Part shown: one piece after another, positions 54,251 to 64,000 of the stretch
Layout: each line of letters begins with the position of its first letter
Position numbering within the stretch: the first letter of the stretch is position 1
Assembly: GCA_933207985.1 (NCBI GenBank)
Contig: OW240912.1
Location: 197,563,933 to 197,627,932, forward strand
Length of the DNA: 64,000 bases
Reading direction: 5' to 3'
Source of the DNA: Pelobates cultripes
Taxonomy: Eukaryota > Chordata > Amphibia > Anura > Pelobatidae
Program-made: the position numbers and the translations under genes
The notes under the pieces: model-generated
Databases searched by the model: none
Told to the model about the DNA's origin: nothing
The model's input: only the letters and a program-made list of their open reading frames with translations

Positions 54251-54440
54251 TGCTGTTTTAACCTTCACCAAGTGTCGTCTGGTGTTTGGTGAAAGGGATA
54301 TAATCTGCTGATGGAGAGGGTGTCCAGGGCTACAAACACAGTAGCCTGGTCCAGGGTGGAAAAAGCCCTCAGCGATCTCAGTCAACCCTTAGTGACTGGG
54401 TCTGAAGTGCTCCTGGGTCCCTGTTAGCTACGAGGAAGCA
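54251..54440 (+). repeat. Fragment of a Gmr1-type LTR (R/U5)
   Basis: GTTTTAACCTTCACCAAGTGTCGTCTGGTG parallels CTTGACCCTCAAAACTAAGTGTCGTCTCGT at 49414 and TTTTACCCTCAACATAGAGTCTCGTCTC at 56112. The boundaries are vague. Confidence 0.45.
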
Positions 54441-54971
54441 GACCTGGTGGAGGTACTTGGTCAGAGGTACTCGGTCCGCAACACTTACCGCTCTAATTGT
54501 GTCGCCAGCCACAAAGTCCATTACAGTTGAAACGGTGTTCTGGATTTCCAAGTCCCCCCGAGCGGCAGCTGAGGCACCTCGAGATGTGCAAATTAAGTTC
54601 CAGAAGGAATCAGACAAAATTTGCCTCATGCAAGCCGTTTGAACCTTACCTTCTATCAGAACATTTTCATATCAACACCACAATGGTGTCGAACCCATTA
54701 ACCTATGTTGTGCTTTGAGATCAGGGAATCCCCTATCGGTGGGGTCCAGTCCACTCCCTCCTGGTGGCCAAGAAGGGATCTGGGCAGGTCCTTAAGGACA
54801 TTTCTGAAGTACCACATTTTCTCAGGAGGTCTCCTCAATGCTTGGGCATCTTTCTAATAACATCCAACCATTTGTGCCTACACAATGTCTCCAAATACTT
54901 CTCAAGGTTCTCCACATGAGACTACAGCTTCATAAAGTAAAGGCCTGCTGGCAATGTTATTTCAGGGTCAT
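54441..54971. other. Unassigned spacer
   Basis: Two short open frames (about 60-83 codons) on opposite strands over 54378-54642 have ordinary composition but match nothing I know. Confidence 0.35.
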
Positions 54972-55407
54972 AGATGTGGTTATTATTATTATTATTATTA
55001 TGTTGTTATTTATATAGCGCCAACAAATTCCGCAGTGCTTTACAGTGGGTGGACGAACAAACATGTAATTGTAACCAGATAAGTTGGACACACAGAAACA
55101 GAGGGGTTGAGGACCCTGCTCAATGAGCTTACATGCTAGAGGGAGTGGGGTAAAGTGACACAAACTTAAGGATAGCATTAGTCTAATGAAAGTTGCAAGA
55201 GAGGAATCAGTTGGGAGCTATTAGGAGTGGAAACTCGGTGAGCATCTTACAGAGGAGGGAAGTGAGTTCCATAGGAACTGTGCATCCCTCGAGACGTCTT
55301 GAAGGCGCGCATCAGAGGTGGGAGTACAGACAGAAGATAGACGCAAGTCTTCAGTAGAGCGTAAGGGCCTAGACGGGACATACTTGTGTATTAGGGAGGA
55401 TAGGTGG

Positions 55408-56466
55408 TGTGGCTAAAGTGACCTCGCTGCTGGTTTTTGGAGGGGACTACTTGCCAGCCTTTTACCCTGTGACTATGGCCCCTTTAATTTATTGTGGTTG
55501 AGAGACCCTATTTGTGGCTATTGGGACTTTAAACAATGGTTCTTCGAACTCCCGAACAGTCGAAGTGGCCGCTATTCGACATTCAAACACGTGGTGGCGG
55601 CCATCTTGTTCGCATGGACCAAAATCGTGAATAGACTTCAGGGGGACTTAGCCGCGAATGCCCTGGAACTATTTTCGGCATGAAAACCTTGTGGTTCCCA
55701 GTCGGTTCTCCAGCTGCACTTAGCCACGATTCTATGGAACTGTTTTGGGCATGAAATCCTATGTTCGCCTGGGCAAAAATATGACTTCCATAAAATTTCT
55801 AAACCCCTTATCTGATCTGGGTGATTTTTGGATATGTTGTTCACCCAGATCAGGGCTATCAGGGGATGTAAGATTTGTGGGGATATGCTTCGGGGTACTT
55901 ATTGGACTTTATAAAAATGTGTGTTTTTTTCTGCCTGGGGATAATTAAGTTAATGCAGAGGGAAGGGTTTTTGTACTGTATGTGGAAGTGTCGTTCCTTA
56001 TCACATTGTTTTTATTGGCTTGCATACCTTGTGTCCTGGGCCCAACAAGGTCCCCCTGGACGTCAACCTTGTTGGGAAACTTGCATAAAAGGCCAGTGTG
56101 CCCCATTAACGCTGAGTTCCTGTTTTACCCTCAACATAGAGTCTCGTCTCATGTGTGGGGGAAATGGCTGCATCTACCCCAGGGATTGCTATATCACTAT
56201 ACTCCCCAGGGATTATAATCACTAAGCTCTTTTAAGAGCTGTTCCTGCTTGACTCTCCGGATGAAGAGAGGTTCACCCACTGGAACTTGGAGTCTTGTCA
56301 TAGGTCCAGGGTGGGTAGGAGATGGCGACTTCCCAACCAAGCTGTAATACTGGACGTGGGCAGTGCAGTGCTGATGGTGTCTGGTGGAGTGCTTGGAGTC
56401 CTCGGTGAGCACTAGGAGCATCCGTTAGTGGAGGTACCCAATCGGGGTATAGGAAGCTCCGTTACA
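55408..56466. mobile_element. Solo LTR (1059 bp) inserted in the L2 LINE
   Basis: Starts TGTGGCTAAAG, ends CTCCGTTACA, flanked by GGTGG (55403-55407 and 56467-56471); the L2 3' UTR reads through when it is removed. Contains a TGCATAAAAGGCC TATA-like site at 56083-56095 followed by the TTTTACCCTCAACATAGAGTCTCGTC block. The ends match 47701-49678 and the inner blocks the Gmr1-like LTR at 22029, so it is probably a Gmr1-type LTR. Confidence 0.85.
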
Positions 56467-58147
56467 GGTGGGAGCAGCATTATGTAGAGATCTGAAAGCA
56501 AGAACCAGAATTTTTAATTGAGCCCTATATCTTACAGGAAGCCAATGTAGGGAATGACAGAAGGGTGAGGTGTGGGCGGTGCGATCAGATAGGAACATGA
56601 GCCTTGCTGCCGCATTCATTATGGACTGTAATGGCGCAAGTTGGGAACATGTAAAACCACTGAGAAGCGGATTACAGTAGTCAAGGCGAGAAAGGACAGT
56701 GGAATGGACCAGCACCTTAAATCGCATCTGGCGCTATTGGTTTTGAGATGGAAGCAGCAGGATTTGGCGATACACTGAACATGAGGTGTGAAGGAGAGGC
56801 CAGAGTCAAAGAGAACACCTAGGCAATGAGCCTGCGTGGTGGAGCTGATGGTAGCACCGTTGACTTGGAGGGAGACAGACACAGGAGTAGCAACACTTGA
56901 GGGAGGAAAGACCAGAATTTCAGTTTTGGTCAAGTTGAGTTTAAGGAAGTGGGCAGCCATCCAGTTAGAAATCGCAGAGAGGCAGACAGAGACACTAGTC
57001 AAGAGGGAAGGGGAGAGATCAGGAGAGAACAGGTAGATTTGTGTGTCATATAAATGATATTGGAAGCCAATATAGAGAACAGTAGGGGACCAAGGACTGA
57101 ACCTTGGGGGACACAAACAGAGAGGAGTTGGGGAGAAGAAGCAGAGCCAGATAAAGAAACACTGAAAGAGCGCTGGGAGCGGTAAGAGAGAGCAATATCT
57201 TGTAGATCGATATTGCGGAGGTTGAGAAGAAGCTGTTGATGATCAACAGTGTCAAAATCTGCAGACAGGTCAAGGAGAATTAGGATAGAATAGTGACCAC
57301 GAGATTTTGTAGAGAGTAGATCATTGGACACTTTGGTCAGTGCCGTTTCCACAGAGTGCTTAGCGCGGAAACCAGACTGAATCGGGTCTAGCAGAGAGTT
57401 GGACTTGAGGAAGTCTGTCAATCTCGCATACACAACCATTTCAAGGATCTTGGATGCAAAAGGCAGTAGCGAGATAGGACGGTAGTTGGACGGGGAGTTA
57501 GGGTCAAGGTTCTTCTTTAGAATTGGGGTTACTGTTGCATGTTAGAAGGGCGATGGAAATATGCCAGAGGAGAGAGAGAGATTGAGAATTTTAGTGAGAG
57601 GTAGAGAAAGAGAAGAAGACAAAGTACGGATGAGATGTAAGGGAATTGGATCTAGGGAGCAGGTGGTGGGGCAGGAGGACTGGAGCAGAGCAGAAACCTC
57701 TTCTGCTGTAGCGGATGCGAATGAACATAGAACAGCAGAGGGATTAAGGTTAGGGGAAATATTGTAAGGGGAAGAAGAAATATGCAAGATCTCTTCCCTG
57801 ATTGTAGAGATCTTGTCAGTGAAGTGAGTTGCAAAGCCTGAGGCGGTCAAGTTAGTAGGTGGAGGAGGAACAACAGGGCAAAGAAGAGAGTTAAATGTGT
57901 GAAATAGTCGTTTGGGTTCGCGGGAGAGTGTGGTTATGAGGTTATTGGAGTAATTTACTTTTGCAGAGAAAAGAGCCAAGCTGTGTGAGCTCAGCATAAA
58001 TTTATAGTGGAGAAAGTCAGATGCACAGTGAGACTTTCTCCAACAGCATTCAGCAGTTCTGGAGCATTTTTGGAGGTATCGAGTCATCTTGTTTTGCCAA
58101 GGTTTTTGTTGGGGGCGCTTGCTGCGTTTAAATGTAGGAGGAGCCAT
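56425..58147 (-). pseudogene. L2 ORF2 reverse transcriptase
   Basis: 'FATHFTDKISTIREEI', 'CSLDPIPLHLI' and 'LSSGIFPSPF' are in 58147-57542; then '[22 protein letters not shown]', '[21 protein letters not shown]' (first Asp), '[15 protein letters not shown]' in 57439-56999; and 'HFLKLNLTKTEILVFPPS' with 'HCLGVLFDSGLSF' in 57116-56619, plus 'LDYCNPLLSG' and 'HWLPVRYRAQLKIL' in 56727-56467. At least three frameshifts. The YMDD-type box lies in a damaged stretch at about 57045. Confidence 0.87.
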
Positions 58148-59188
58148 AATGTCTGAGGAGAGAGGAGAGGGTGGAATTGTAGAAGGAGGTTGCAGAGCTA
58201 GGACGGGTGAGGTTTGAGATAGGTAAAAGAAGAGTTTGGAGATTAGTGGAGAAATGCTCTAGGTTAAGACATTGGAGGTTTCTGTGAGACTGATGTTCAG
58301 ACGGTGGTGTCAATTGGGTCTTAGGTATGCTGATGTCAAAAGTCAGCAGATGGTGGTCAGATAGAGAAAAAGGAATATTGGAGAGATTAGAGGTGGTACA
58401 GAGATTGGTGAAGGCGAGATTAAGAGTGTTTCCCGCTGTATGGATTGCCAAATTGGACAATTTGCATAAGGCCAAAGGAGGAGGTTACAGAGAGCAGACG
58501 AGAGGCATTAGTGCAATTGGGGTTGTTGATTGGGATATTGAAATCCCCAAGTATAAGGGAAGGAGTGCTAGAAGAGAGGAAGTGGGGAAGCCAGGAAGAA
58601 AAGTGGTAGATGATAGCAATTCTTAAAGGAGTGGGTTTAAATAGGCGGACAATGTGAACTTCAAAAGAAGAAAAGGATAGGGCAGGGGGAGTTCTGATTG
58701 GTTGAAAGGTACATTGAGGGGAAAGAAGGATGCCTACACCACCTCCTTTACAGTTGAGCCTGGGAATGTGAGAGAATTGTAGCCCACCAAAACATATAGA
58801 GGCAGAAGTAGCAGTATCAGAGGGGGACAGGGGACAGCCCGGTCTCTGTAAGTGCAAGTAGTGTGAGTGACTTTAGAGGTGACACCACCGTCTGAACAAC
58901 TGAGATGAAAAAGTTGTGTATGGGTGTTGATTTTAAATTACTGCAGATGGAGCGGGCGTTCCAGAGTGCACACTGAATGTTGGTAAGTAAGCACTTGAGG
59001 TTTGTGGGGTTTCTGGTTTTCTTAGTGTGTGTAGAGAAGGTGAAGGGCCCTGGAATGGGAGAGACATCACCAGCTGCTAGAAGCAGGAGGAGAGAAAGTG
59101 ACAGGAGGTGTGAATGGGTTTTGTATGCATGGGGTCTAGGATGAGATCGATTGTGGGTAGGAGTGAGAGAGTAGAAAAATGAGTGCAA
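58128..59188 (-). pseudogene. L2 ORF2 endonuclease domain
   Basis: Frames on the minus strand include 'LLLLAAGDVSPIPGP', 'ALWNARSICSNL', 'LLALTETGLSP', 'GGGVGILLS', 'LRIAIIYHF', 'LILGDFNIPINN' (catalytic Asp/Asn) and 'LAFTNLC...PFSLSDHHLLTFDI' (SDH motif): the exonuclease III-like endonuclease of L2 LINEs, split over at least three frames. Confidence 0.85.
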
Positions 59189-59400
59189 GGCATGAGATGA
59201 GAGAAGGGGGGAGTGTAGCAGAGCGAGGCATATGTAAATGTGGATGGGGGATGAGTGAAGTGGATGTAAGGAGAGATTTTTATACTGCGGGAGAAGGAGG
59301 AAATAAGGAGGAGGAGGAGACAGATCATTGCTTAACTGGGAAAAAGTAAACTGCCTACATTCAAATGTTTTGCAGTTATGGTTTCACTGTTTATTTAGAG

Positions 59401-59480
59401 TTAACCCCTTAAGGACACATGACGGAAATATTCCGTCATGATTCCCTTTTATTCCAGAAGTTGTGTCATTAAGGGGTTAA
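59401..59480. mobile_element. 80-bp TTAA-bounded MITE
   Basis: TTAACCCCTTAAGGACAC at the left and GTGTCATTAAGGGGTTAA at the right form near-perfect 18-bp inverted ends; an inner palindrome CATGACGGAAATATTCCGTCATG follows. TTAA followed by CCC fits piggyBac-type non-autonomous elements. Confidence 0.6.
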
Positions 59481-60569
59481 TTTTCTATTAGGATTATTTT
59501 TAGGTTAGGAGTTTTTTACAAGCTGAGCTCTCTCAAATTATCAGGCTTGCTCATTATCATGGTACCTTGGTAATTATCGAGCCAAACAGAAAAAAGAGGG
59601 GATTAGGAATGACACATAAGGAGGCTTAAGAGATACTCACTGATTAACAGGATTCCTTAATAATACACAAACATTTTTTCACAATTTAGGTAGGTGCCAA
59701 GTTTCACTATGGTGCCAGCCAATTAATCAAGATACACCGCTGCGCTCTCTATCACCGTAGTCTATTATCTCCTTTATTGCAGATTATTTCATGTCTTCCC
59801 ACACTCCTTTTTGTTAGGCAGCTTTTCCTGATTATATAATTTCTGCGTTTCCTGTTGTCTCTTCCTCTTGTTTATCTGCAGTCTCCTCTGTGGACTGTTT
59901 TTTCTAACATTATTTTTATATATTCACTCAGCACTTTAGTTTTTAAATACCTCCATTATACCTTTCCACTCGTGCCGTATTTCCAGTGTTTTAACCCACA
60001 GAATGCCCATCCAGCATCTTCATCTTCATTCTAAAACCACTGCTGATTGTCATGAACTCATCACAGCCATTCCCAGTCTTAGGCTCTGCCCATTCTCAAT
60101 TATCGCTGCCCAGAGTCTCGATCATTCTTGTTGTGTCAAATTCCTCTTCGATGTACAATAGACCACTTCCCAACATTTCATACTCCCAAGAGCAATTTCA
60201 AACCAATTCTTGTTATCGTAAACATCCACAAAGACCCACCCTCAGCCTCAGTGTCTTAACATCAGTGTTCTCAAATCTTCAGTTAATTTATCACATTCTC
60301 TGAAGCATAATGGTCTTAAACATTTATACTATGCTACAGCAATACACTCTTAAAATGCTATAACATTCAGTAGATGAATTACAAGATGTTATTCAACTTG
60401 CAGAAGACTTCCCACGTTCTGCATGAACTATTCCTTGATATTACTGACTCAAGCTGGTGATGCCAGTGGGGGGAGCAGATTCATGATAGAATTAAGAAGA
60501 TTGTGGGTACCCTGTGCCCTTCATGCTAACAGATGTTACTACATCATACAAAATGTCCCTGTCACTGGA
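59481..60569. other. Unassigned spacer
   Basis: AT- and C/T-rich sequence; no gene recognised. An 83-codon open frame at 60052-60303 is Ser-rich with no known motif. Confidence 0.4.
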
Positions 60570-61818
60570 CCTGGTAAGACCGAACCACCCTTACCTGACT
60601 GCCATGACTGACCCTCCTGTCCTGAGACAGGAGACCCAAGTGGACCTAGTTTAGCTGGGATGAGGGATAGGGAAGAGACCAGGGAGGTAGGGTCACAGGG
60701 GGAGAGGATCTTTTGGTAAAGGAGGACAGGGAGAGTAGTGTGGGGGAGACAGGGCAGAAATGGAAAGTGATCCATCAACTTGTTGTCTTTTCCTACTGAT
60801 GAACCTAGCTGATGACCCTGACCCATGAGGTCCCCCTAGTGGGCCTCTTAGGAATAAGTAAGACCAGGGCCAGGCTGACTAAGGCTTTCAACTGGCCACG
60901 CATCTCGTGTATGGTTACTCAGTTTTGTAACTCCTGCGATGCTTCCCAGCGGATCGCCAAAGGGAAGGGGCAGGGGAAGGTACTGCTCCAGTCTATACCC
61001 ATAGTGGTGGCTGCCTTTCAGAGGGTTACGAAAGATATAGATCTGAAAGGCAACCACATCGTCACATTGTCATGGTTGTGGACTATGCCATGAGATACCC
61101 TGAGGCTGTAACTCTGTCCCGGATTACTGCGGTTGCAGGGGCAGATGCCTTGGTGACTGTGTTCACTTACGCTGGATTCAAGCAGAACCTGTCTGCTGCT
61201 AAGACCAAACAGAACGTTTGGTATAACTGGAGAGCTAGGACCAGGGAATATGTCCCAGGGCAGAAGGTCCTTGCTCTGGTACCCTTCCCAGCAAATAAGC
61301 TGCAGACTGCTTGTCGCAGTCCATCATGGTTTTTTAGGAAGTTAAACGACACCAATTATGCTGTTGCCAATGACCACCTGCTGAGGACCAGGACAAGTCC
61401 CCTGAGACAGACTGCTAATAGAGTCACCTGGTCTATGAGAGGGTCCATTCACCAAGAGCTAGACAAAATGCTATCCCTGGGTGTGATTGAGCCCTCTCAT
61501 AGTCCCTGGGCATTACCTGTGGCGCTGGTGCCTAAGAAAGATGGGACCACTAGCTTCTGTATCGACTATTGGTGACTGAACGAGAAAATAGTGACCTATG
61601 CCTACCCCATGCCCCTTATTGACAAGTTGAACATGTTAGTGGGGGAAGAGTATGTGACTACACTAGATCTGGCCAGGGACTATCGGCAAATTCCATTGGA
61701 AGAGGCGGTGAAGAAATCTGCCTTTATCGCTGCATTCAGGCTTTACCAATTTTCGGTAATGCTGTTTGGAATGAAGAACACACCCGCCACCATAGGCGTG
61801 CGCAGCCTATTGCATTAG
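60570..61818 (+). mobile_element. pol: Gmr1-like retrotransposon pol fragment (integrase then RT)
   Basis: 60812-60985 encodes an HHCC-like zinc domain ('LTHEVPLVGLLGISKTRARL...WPRI', 'CNSCDASQRIAKG'). The integrase core is reduced to 'VVDYAMRYPEAVTLSRI' (61072), then the C-terminal 'WYNW..RTREYVPGQKVLALVPFPANKLQTA'. Reverse transcriptase follows in the same frame: 'QELDKMLSLGVIEPSHSPWALPVALVPKKDGTTSFCIDYW', a stop at 61573, 'PLIDKLNMLVGEEYVTTLDLARDYRQIPL' and 'MLFGMKNTPAT', ending at about 61790 in another repeat. Integrase before RT again indicates the Gmr1 group. Inactive. Confidence 0.82.
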
Positions 61819-61920
61819 GGTGTGCACCCTAAAGCACAAACACACGCCGCGCGTGTGTGTGTATGTATCTATATATATATATATATATATGTATGTGTAT
61901 ATATATATATATATATAAAA
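61793..61920. repeat. Repeat remnant and TG/TA microsatellite
   Basis: ATAGGCGTGCGCAGCCTATT... with a GGGTGTGCACCCT palindrome, then GTGTGTGTGTATG and a TA run (61870-61917). Confidence 0.6.
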
Positions 61921-61997
61921 AAAATACAAATTAATGGTTGCACTCACGGTTTTTCCAATTAAAAGTCCAAAGTTTATTGTCAATTCATAAAAGCTGC

Positions 61998-62039
61998 GAT
62001 CAACGTTTCAGTCCTACCCAGAGGACTTTCATCAGGATC
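61998..62039 (-). ncRNA. Hammerhead-ribozyme-like motif (minus-strand copy)
   Basis: Exact mirror of 62056-62097 on the opposite strand: core CTGATGA at 62035-62029 and GAAA at 62009-62006. A transcript through the palindrome would contain one core in sense and one as its complement, so the long hairpin would compete with ribozyme folding. Confidence 0.55.
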
Positions 62040-62055
62040 ATAAAAGTTTTTTTAT

Positions 62056-62097
62056 GATCCTGATGAAAGTCCTCTGGGTAGGACTGAAACGTTGATC
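62056..62097 (+). ncRNA. Hammerhead-ribozyme-like motif (plus-strand copy)
   Basis: GATC (stem I), CTGATGA core at 62060-62066, stem II AGTCCT/AGGACT with loop CTGGGT (62068-62085), GAAA core at 62086-62089, then CGTT and GATC. Helix III would be the palindromic AACGTT, pairing only in a dimer, as described for the minimal type I hammerheads of Penelope-like elements. One extra A lies between the core and stem II. Self-cleavage is inferred, not shown. Confidence 0.6.
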
Positions 62098-62249
62098 GCA
62101 GCTTTTATGAATTGACAATAAACTTTGGACTTTTAATTGGAAAAACCGTGAGTGCAACCATTAATTTGTATTTTTTGTATTTTTTGGCTATATATGGTTG
62201 GCACCCGGTCATGAAGGGAAATTCAGCGTGAGTGCAGGAACTGATTTTT

Positions 62250-62289
<40 letters not shown>
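62250..62289. repeat. TA microsatellite
   Basis: (TA)n run between the palindrome and the Penelope-like element. Confidence 0.9.
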
Positions 62290-62292
<3 letters not shown>

Positions 62293-62414
62293 AACGAAGA
62301 AAAGCAGGCTGCCCTCACGGACTTACGAATTCAAAATGTGGTATTTATTCCATCAAAGAAAAGAGAACAATCAACGTTTCGGTCCACACAGGGACCTGCC
62401 TCAGGATCAAATAG

Positions 62415-63350
62415 TGCAAATATATTCTAAAACTACCTCTAATATATATCCAATAACATTAATCATAAGTTACTTACCCCAGGTGATGGAGAACTTCCCC
62501 GGCGTTCACTGCTGAACACCGCGCATGTGCGCCCTATCGAGTGCCCTCACGCTGACCCCCGGTCCATGCGTGATGACGTAAAGAACGCTGTTTCCATGGC
62601 AACGGTTACAACTTTCGCCATGGAATCGCTGTGACTACTATGTAGCAAACTATTACCCGATAGTGAAAAACTGTGTATAAAAAAGAAAGAAAATGAACTA
62701 AATAATTGTCCACATACATAAATAAGTAAATATCTATCCACAAAGTCTCCATTAGCTAATTATTAGTATCAGACTCCAAATACTGTACACATTTCGGTAA
62801 AGACTCCTATATCAATTTTACATCCTGATGTGATTTAAAATTTAATGATTAGATTTTTAGAAAGTAGAAAGTAAAAATTCCAGCTATATATACCACCGTT
62901 ACTGTACATTTAAAGGTGTAGGACTCTTAAGATCCTATTACACCTTCGCTTGGAGACTACTCCTTTAGCTTAATATTATTACAGTTTTCAAGATGGGTAT
63001 CCTTAATTAAATCAATGAAATAGCTTGTGAATACTTCCATAGTCTAAAAGGAGCCTAAATCTAAACCTAATGGGACACTAGTTAACATATATACAGTCTT
63101 ATGCCTAGACACATAAAGGATATACAAATTTCCATAATTATAAACTCAGGTAAGTTATATATAGTGCTAATTTTAAACTTTAATTTATTTAGAAATCTTT
63201 ATTAAATAGGGGCCATTCCCCATTATTATTTATTAAATTAACCTATATTACCATAAGTCCCTAATATGTGAACATAACCTTTACTGTCTGTACACAATTA
63301 ATATTTACAAAAAATATATACAAAGATTATTAACATTATTATTGCAAGCA
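62415..63350 (-). other. AT-rich 3' region of the Penelope-like element
   Basis: No second gene recognised. A GC-richer patch at 62500-62630 is followed by long AT-rich sequence up to the stop codon. Confidence 0.45.
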
Positions 63351-64000
63351 TTAAAGGAACGAGTGATATGATATTGTTTCATTAAGTCCTTTTGGTGAAA
63401 CCGTATCAAGTCTGAAAATCCAAAATGTCTCTCTGTTAAGTAATAATTTGCCCCTATCCCCACCTCTCTGTGGTTCAGGGATGTGGTCTATCGCCGTAAA
63501 TTTAAGTGTTGTAAGTGGGTGCTGTAAGTCCAAAAAATGCCTAGCAGCTGGTTTATCACTTTTGCCATCTCTGTAAGCAGTTCGAATATTGGAGCGATAT
63601 CCTCGAATACGATCACATAGTTGGGTTTCTGTTTTGCCTATATAAGACAAGCCGCAAGGGCATGAAATTTTATATATCACAAACTTCGTTCTGCAGGTAA
63701 TTGTAAAATTAATCAGGAACCTTTCATTTGTATGTGGATGGTTAAAGGTGCGTGATGGTACCATGTGGCTGCATGTTACGCAGCCTAGACATCTAACGCT
63801 ACCACGTTTTTGGATATTATCGGTTTGTAAGTAACTTTGTGTAGGATCCGTCTTTACCAGCATATCCCGTAGGTTTCTATTCCGTTTGTAACATATAAGA
63901 GGCTGTTGTTTGAAAATCACTGGAAGTGTGGAATCTTGAGCCAACATATTGCAGTTCCTTTTTATGGTATTTGATAAATTAATTGCCTTGTCATTATAGG
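63351..64000 (-). CDS. Penelope-like reverse transcriptase/endonuclease, C-terminal GIY-YIG part (partial)
   Basis: The frame is open from the right window edge to the stop at 63351-63353. Numbering from the Met at 63947: Cys cluster CLGCVTC at 53-59, a second CRTKF..CPCG at 85-99 with 'FVIYKISCPCGLSYIGKT' (GIY-YIG core with CPCG finger, 89-106), catalytic-type Arg in 'RIRGYRSNIR' (113-122), His in 'ARHFLD' (135-140), and a Glu/Asn end ('LLNRETFWIFRLDTVSPKGLNE', 169-190). Penelope-like elements pair an RT related to telomerase with this C-terminal endonuclease, which nicks the target. No stop or frameshift is seen in this part, so the copy may be recent. Confidence 0.85.
   Translation of the reverse strand, partial: YNDKAINLSNTIKRNCNMLAQDSTLPVIFKQQPLICYKRNRNLRDMLVKTDPTQSYLQTDNIQKRGSVRCLGCVTCSHMVPSRTFNHPHTNERFLINFTITCRTKFVIYKISCPCGLSYIGKTETQLCDRIRGYRSNIRTAYRDGKSDKPAARHFLDLQHPLTTLKFTAIDHIPEPQRGGDRGKLLLNRETFWIFRLDTVSPKGLNETISYHSFL

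Larger units (their letters stand above)
54972..59330 (-). mobile_element. L2-type LINE, nearly full ORF2 length but degraded, with a solo LTR inside
   Basis: From right to left on the minus strand: endonuclease (59190-58130), reverse transcriptase (58140-56425), 3' UTR (to 55190) and tail with ATATAGCGCCAACAAATTCC and a TAA/ATT run at 54978-55005. It is interrupted at 55408-56466 by a solo LTR. Without the LTR it is about 3.3 kb. Several frameshifts and stops; no intact ORF. Confidence 0.9.
61921..62174. repeat. Perfect palindrome, 125-bp arms, 4-bp spacer
   Basis: 61921-62045 and 62050-62174 are exact reverse complements around GTTT. Each arm contains a hammerhead-like core (see separate entries). 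The next segment to the right holds a related core in the 3' region of the Penelope-like element, so the palindrome is likely two inverted terminal pieces of such an element. Confidence 0.9.
62300..64000 (-). mobile_element. Penelope-like retroelement, 3' part (continues beyond window)
   Basis: The coding region (63351 to beyond 64000) ends in a GIY-YIG endonuclease. About 1 kb of AT-rich 3' sequence follows to about 62300, with a degenerate hammerhead-like core at 62369-62408 (minus: CTGAGGCAGGTCC..GGACCGAAACGTT). The reverse transcriptase should lie to the right of the window. Confidence 0.8.

Noticed and set aside
1..64000. CRISPR array, bacterial operons or phage genes
   Set aside because: Tandem repeats here have no spacer/repeat regularity, and all protein families seen are eukaryotic transposon or animal genes.

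Overview
The window looks like vertebrate, most probably anuran (frog/toad), nuclear DNA. The reasons are: short DNA transposons with TTAA-type ends and the TTAAAGGRR terminus of the T2 (Kolobok-related) MITEs known from Xenopus; L2, CR1 and L1/Tx1-type LINEs, a Penelope-like element, Gmr1-like and chromodomain Ty3/gypsy elements side by side; AT-rich spacers; three runs of N; and one recognisable host exon, the first coding exon of a BMP8-type TGF-beta ligand with a normal splice donor. There are no bacterial-style operons, no CRISPR array, and I see no rRNA or tRNA gene. Almost everything else is transposon, mostly broken and often nested.

Layout. 1-917 is a compound ACAT microsatellite, then a hAT-like end. 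1911-3537 is a degraded L2 LINE (+). 3.5-16 kb is the quietest part: spacer DNA, a Tc1-like remnant, five T2-type MITEs or fragments, two exon-like ORFs that I cannot identify, and BMP8 exon 1 at 14288-14672 (-). 16.1-18.5 kb is a GT-rich minisatellite. 18.7-22.8 kb is a broken Gmr1-like element (integrase before reverse transcriptase) carrying a solo LTR. 22.8-26.95 kb is a decayed chromodomain gypsy element (here called B), and a solo LTR of its family sits at 27.9 kb. 29394-34758 is a complete, very young relative (C, minus strand) with 534-bp LTRs differing at two positions, a 5-bp target duplication, a GGGAAAC frameshift heptamer between gag and pol, and a primer-binding site complementary to its own mRNA start.

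34.8-43.6 kb is a nest: a CR1 LINE is split by an L1-type LINE (L1-A), itself split by a second L1-type LINE (L1-B), each insertion with target duplications; a tyrosine-recombinase (DIRS-type) fragment lies at the edge. 43.9-45.6 kb holds minus-strand L1 3' pieces and 46.07-46.36 kb a perfect 88-bp inverted repeat. 46.4-53.9 kb is a third chromodomain gypsy (D, minus) interrupted by an LTR-type insertion with an internal inverted copy, an L2 tail and a 1966-bp non-autonomous hAT element. 54.96-59.33 kb is an L2 LINE (minus) with a 1059-bp solo LTR. 60.6-61.8 kb is another Gmr1-like pol fragment. 61.9-62.2 kb is a 125-bp-arm palindrome carrying hammerhead-ribozyme-like cores on both strands, next to a Penelope-like element with a GIY-YIG endonuclease that runs off the right edge.

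How the parts work together: apart from bmp8 exon 1 there is no cellular gene set here. The functional relationships are within each transposon (gag/pol, LTR promoter, primer site, polypurine tract) and between non-autonomous copies (MITEs, solo LTRs, the hAT derivative) and the transposases or polymerases that must have mobilised them from elsewhere. Family assignments come from reading motifs by eye; no database search was possible.
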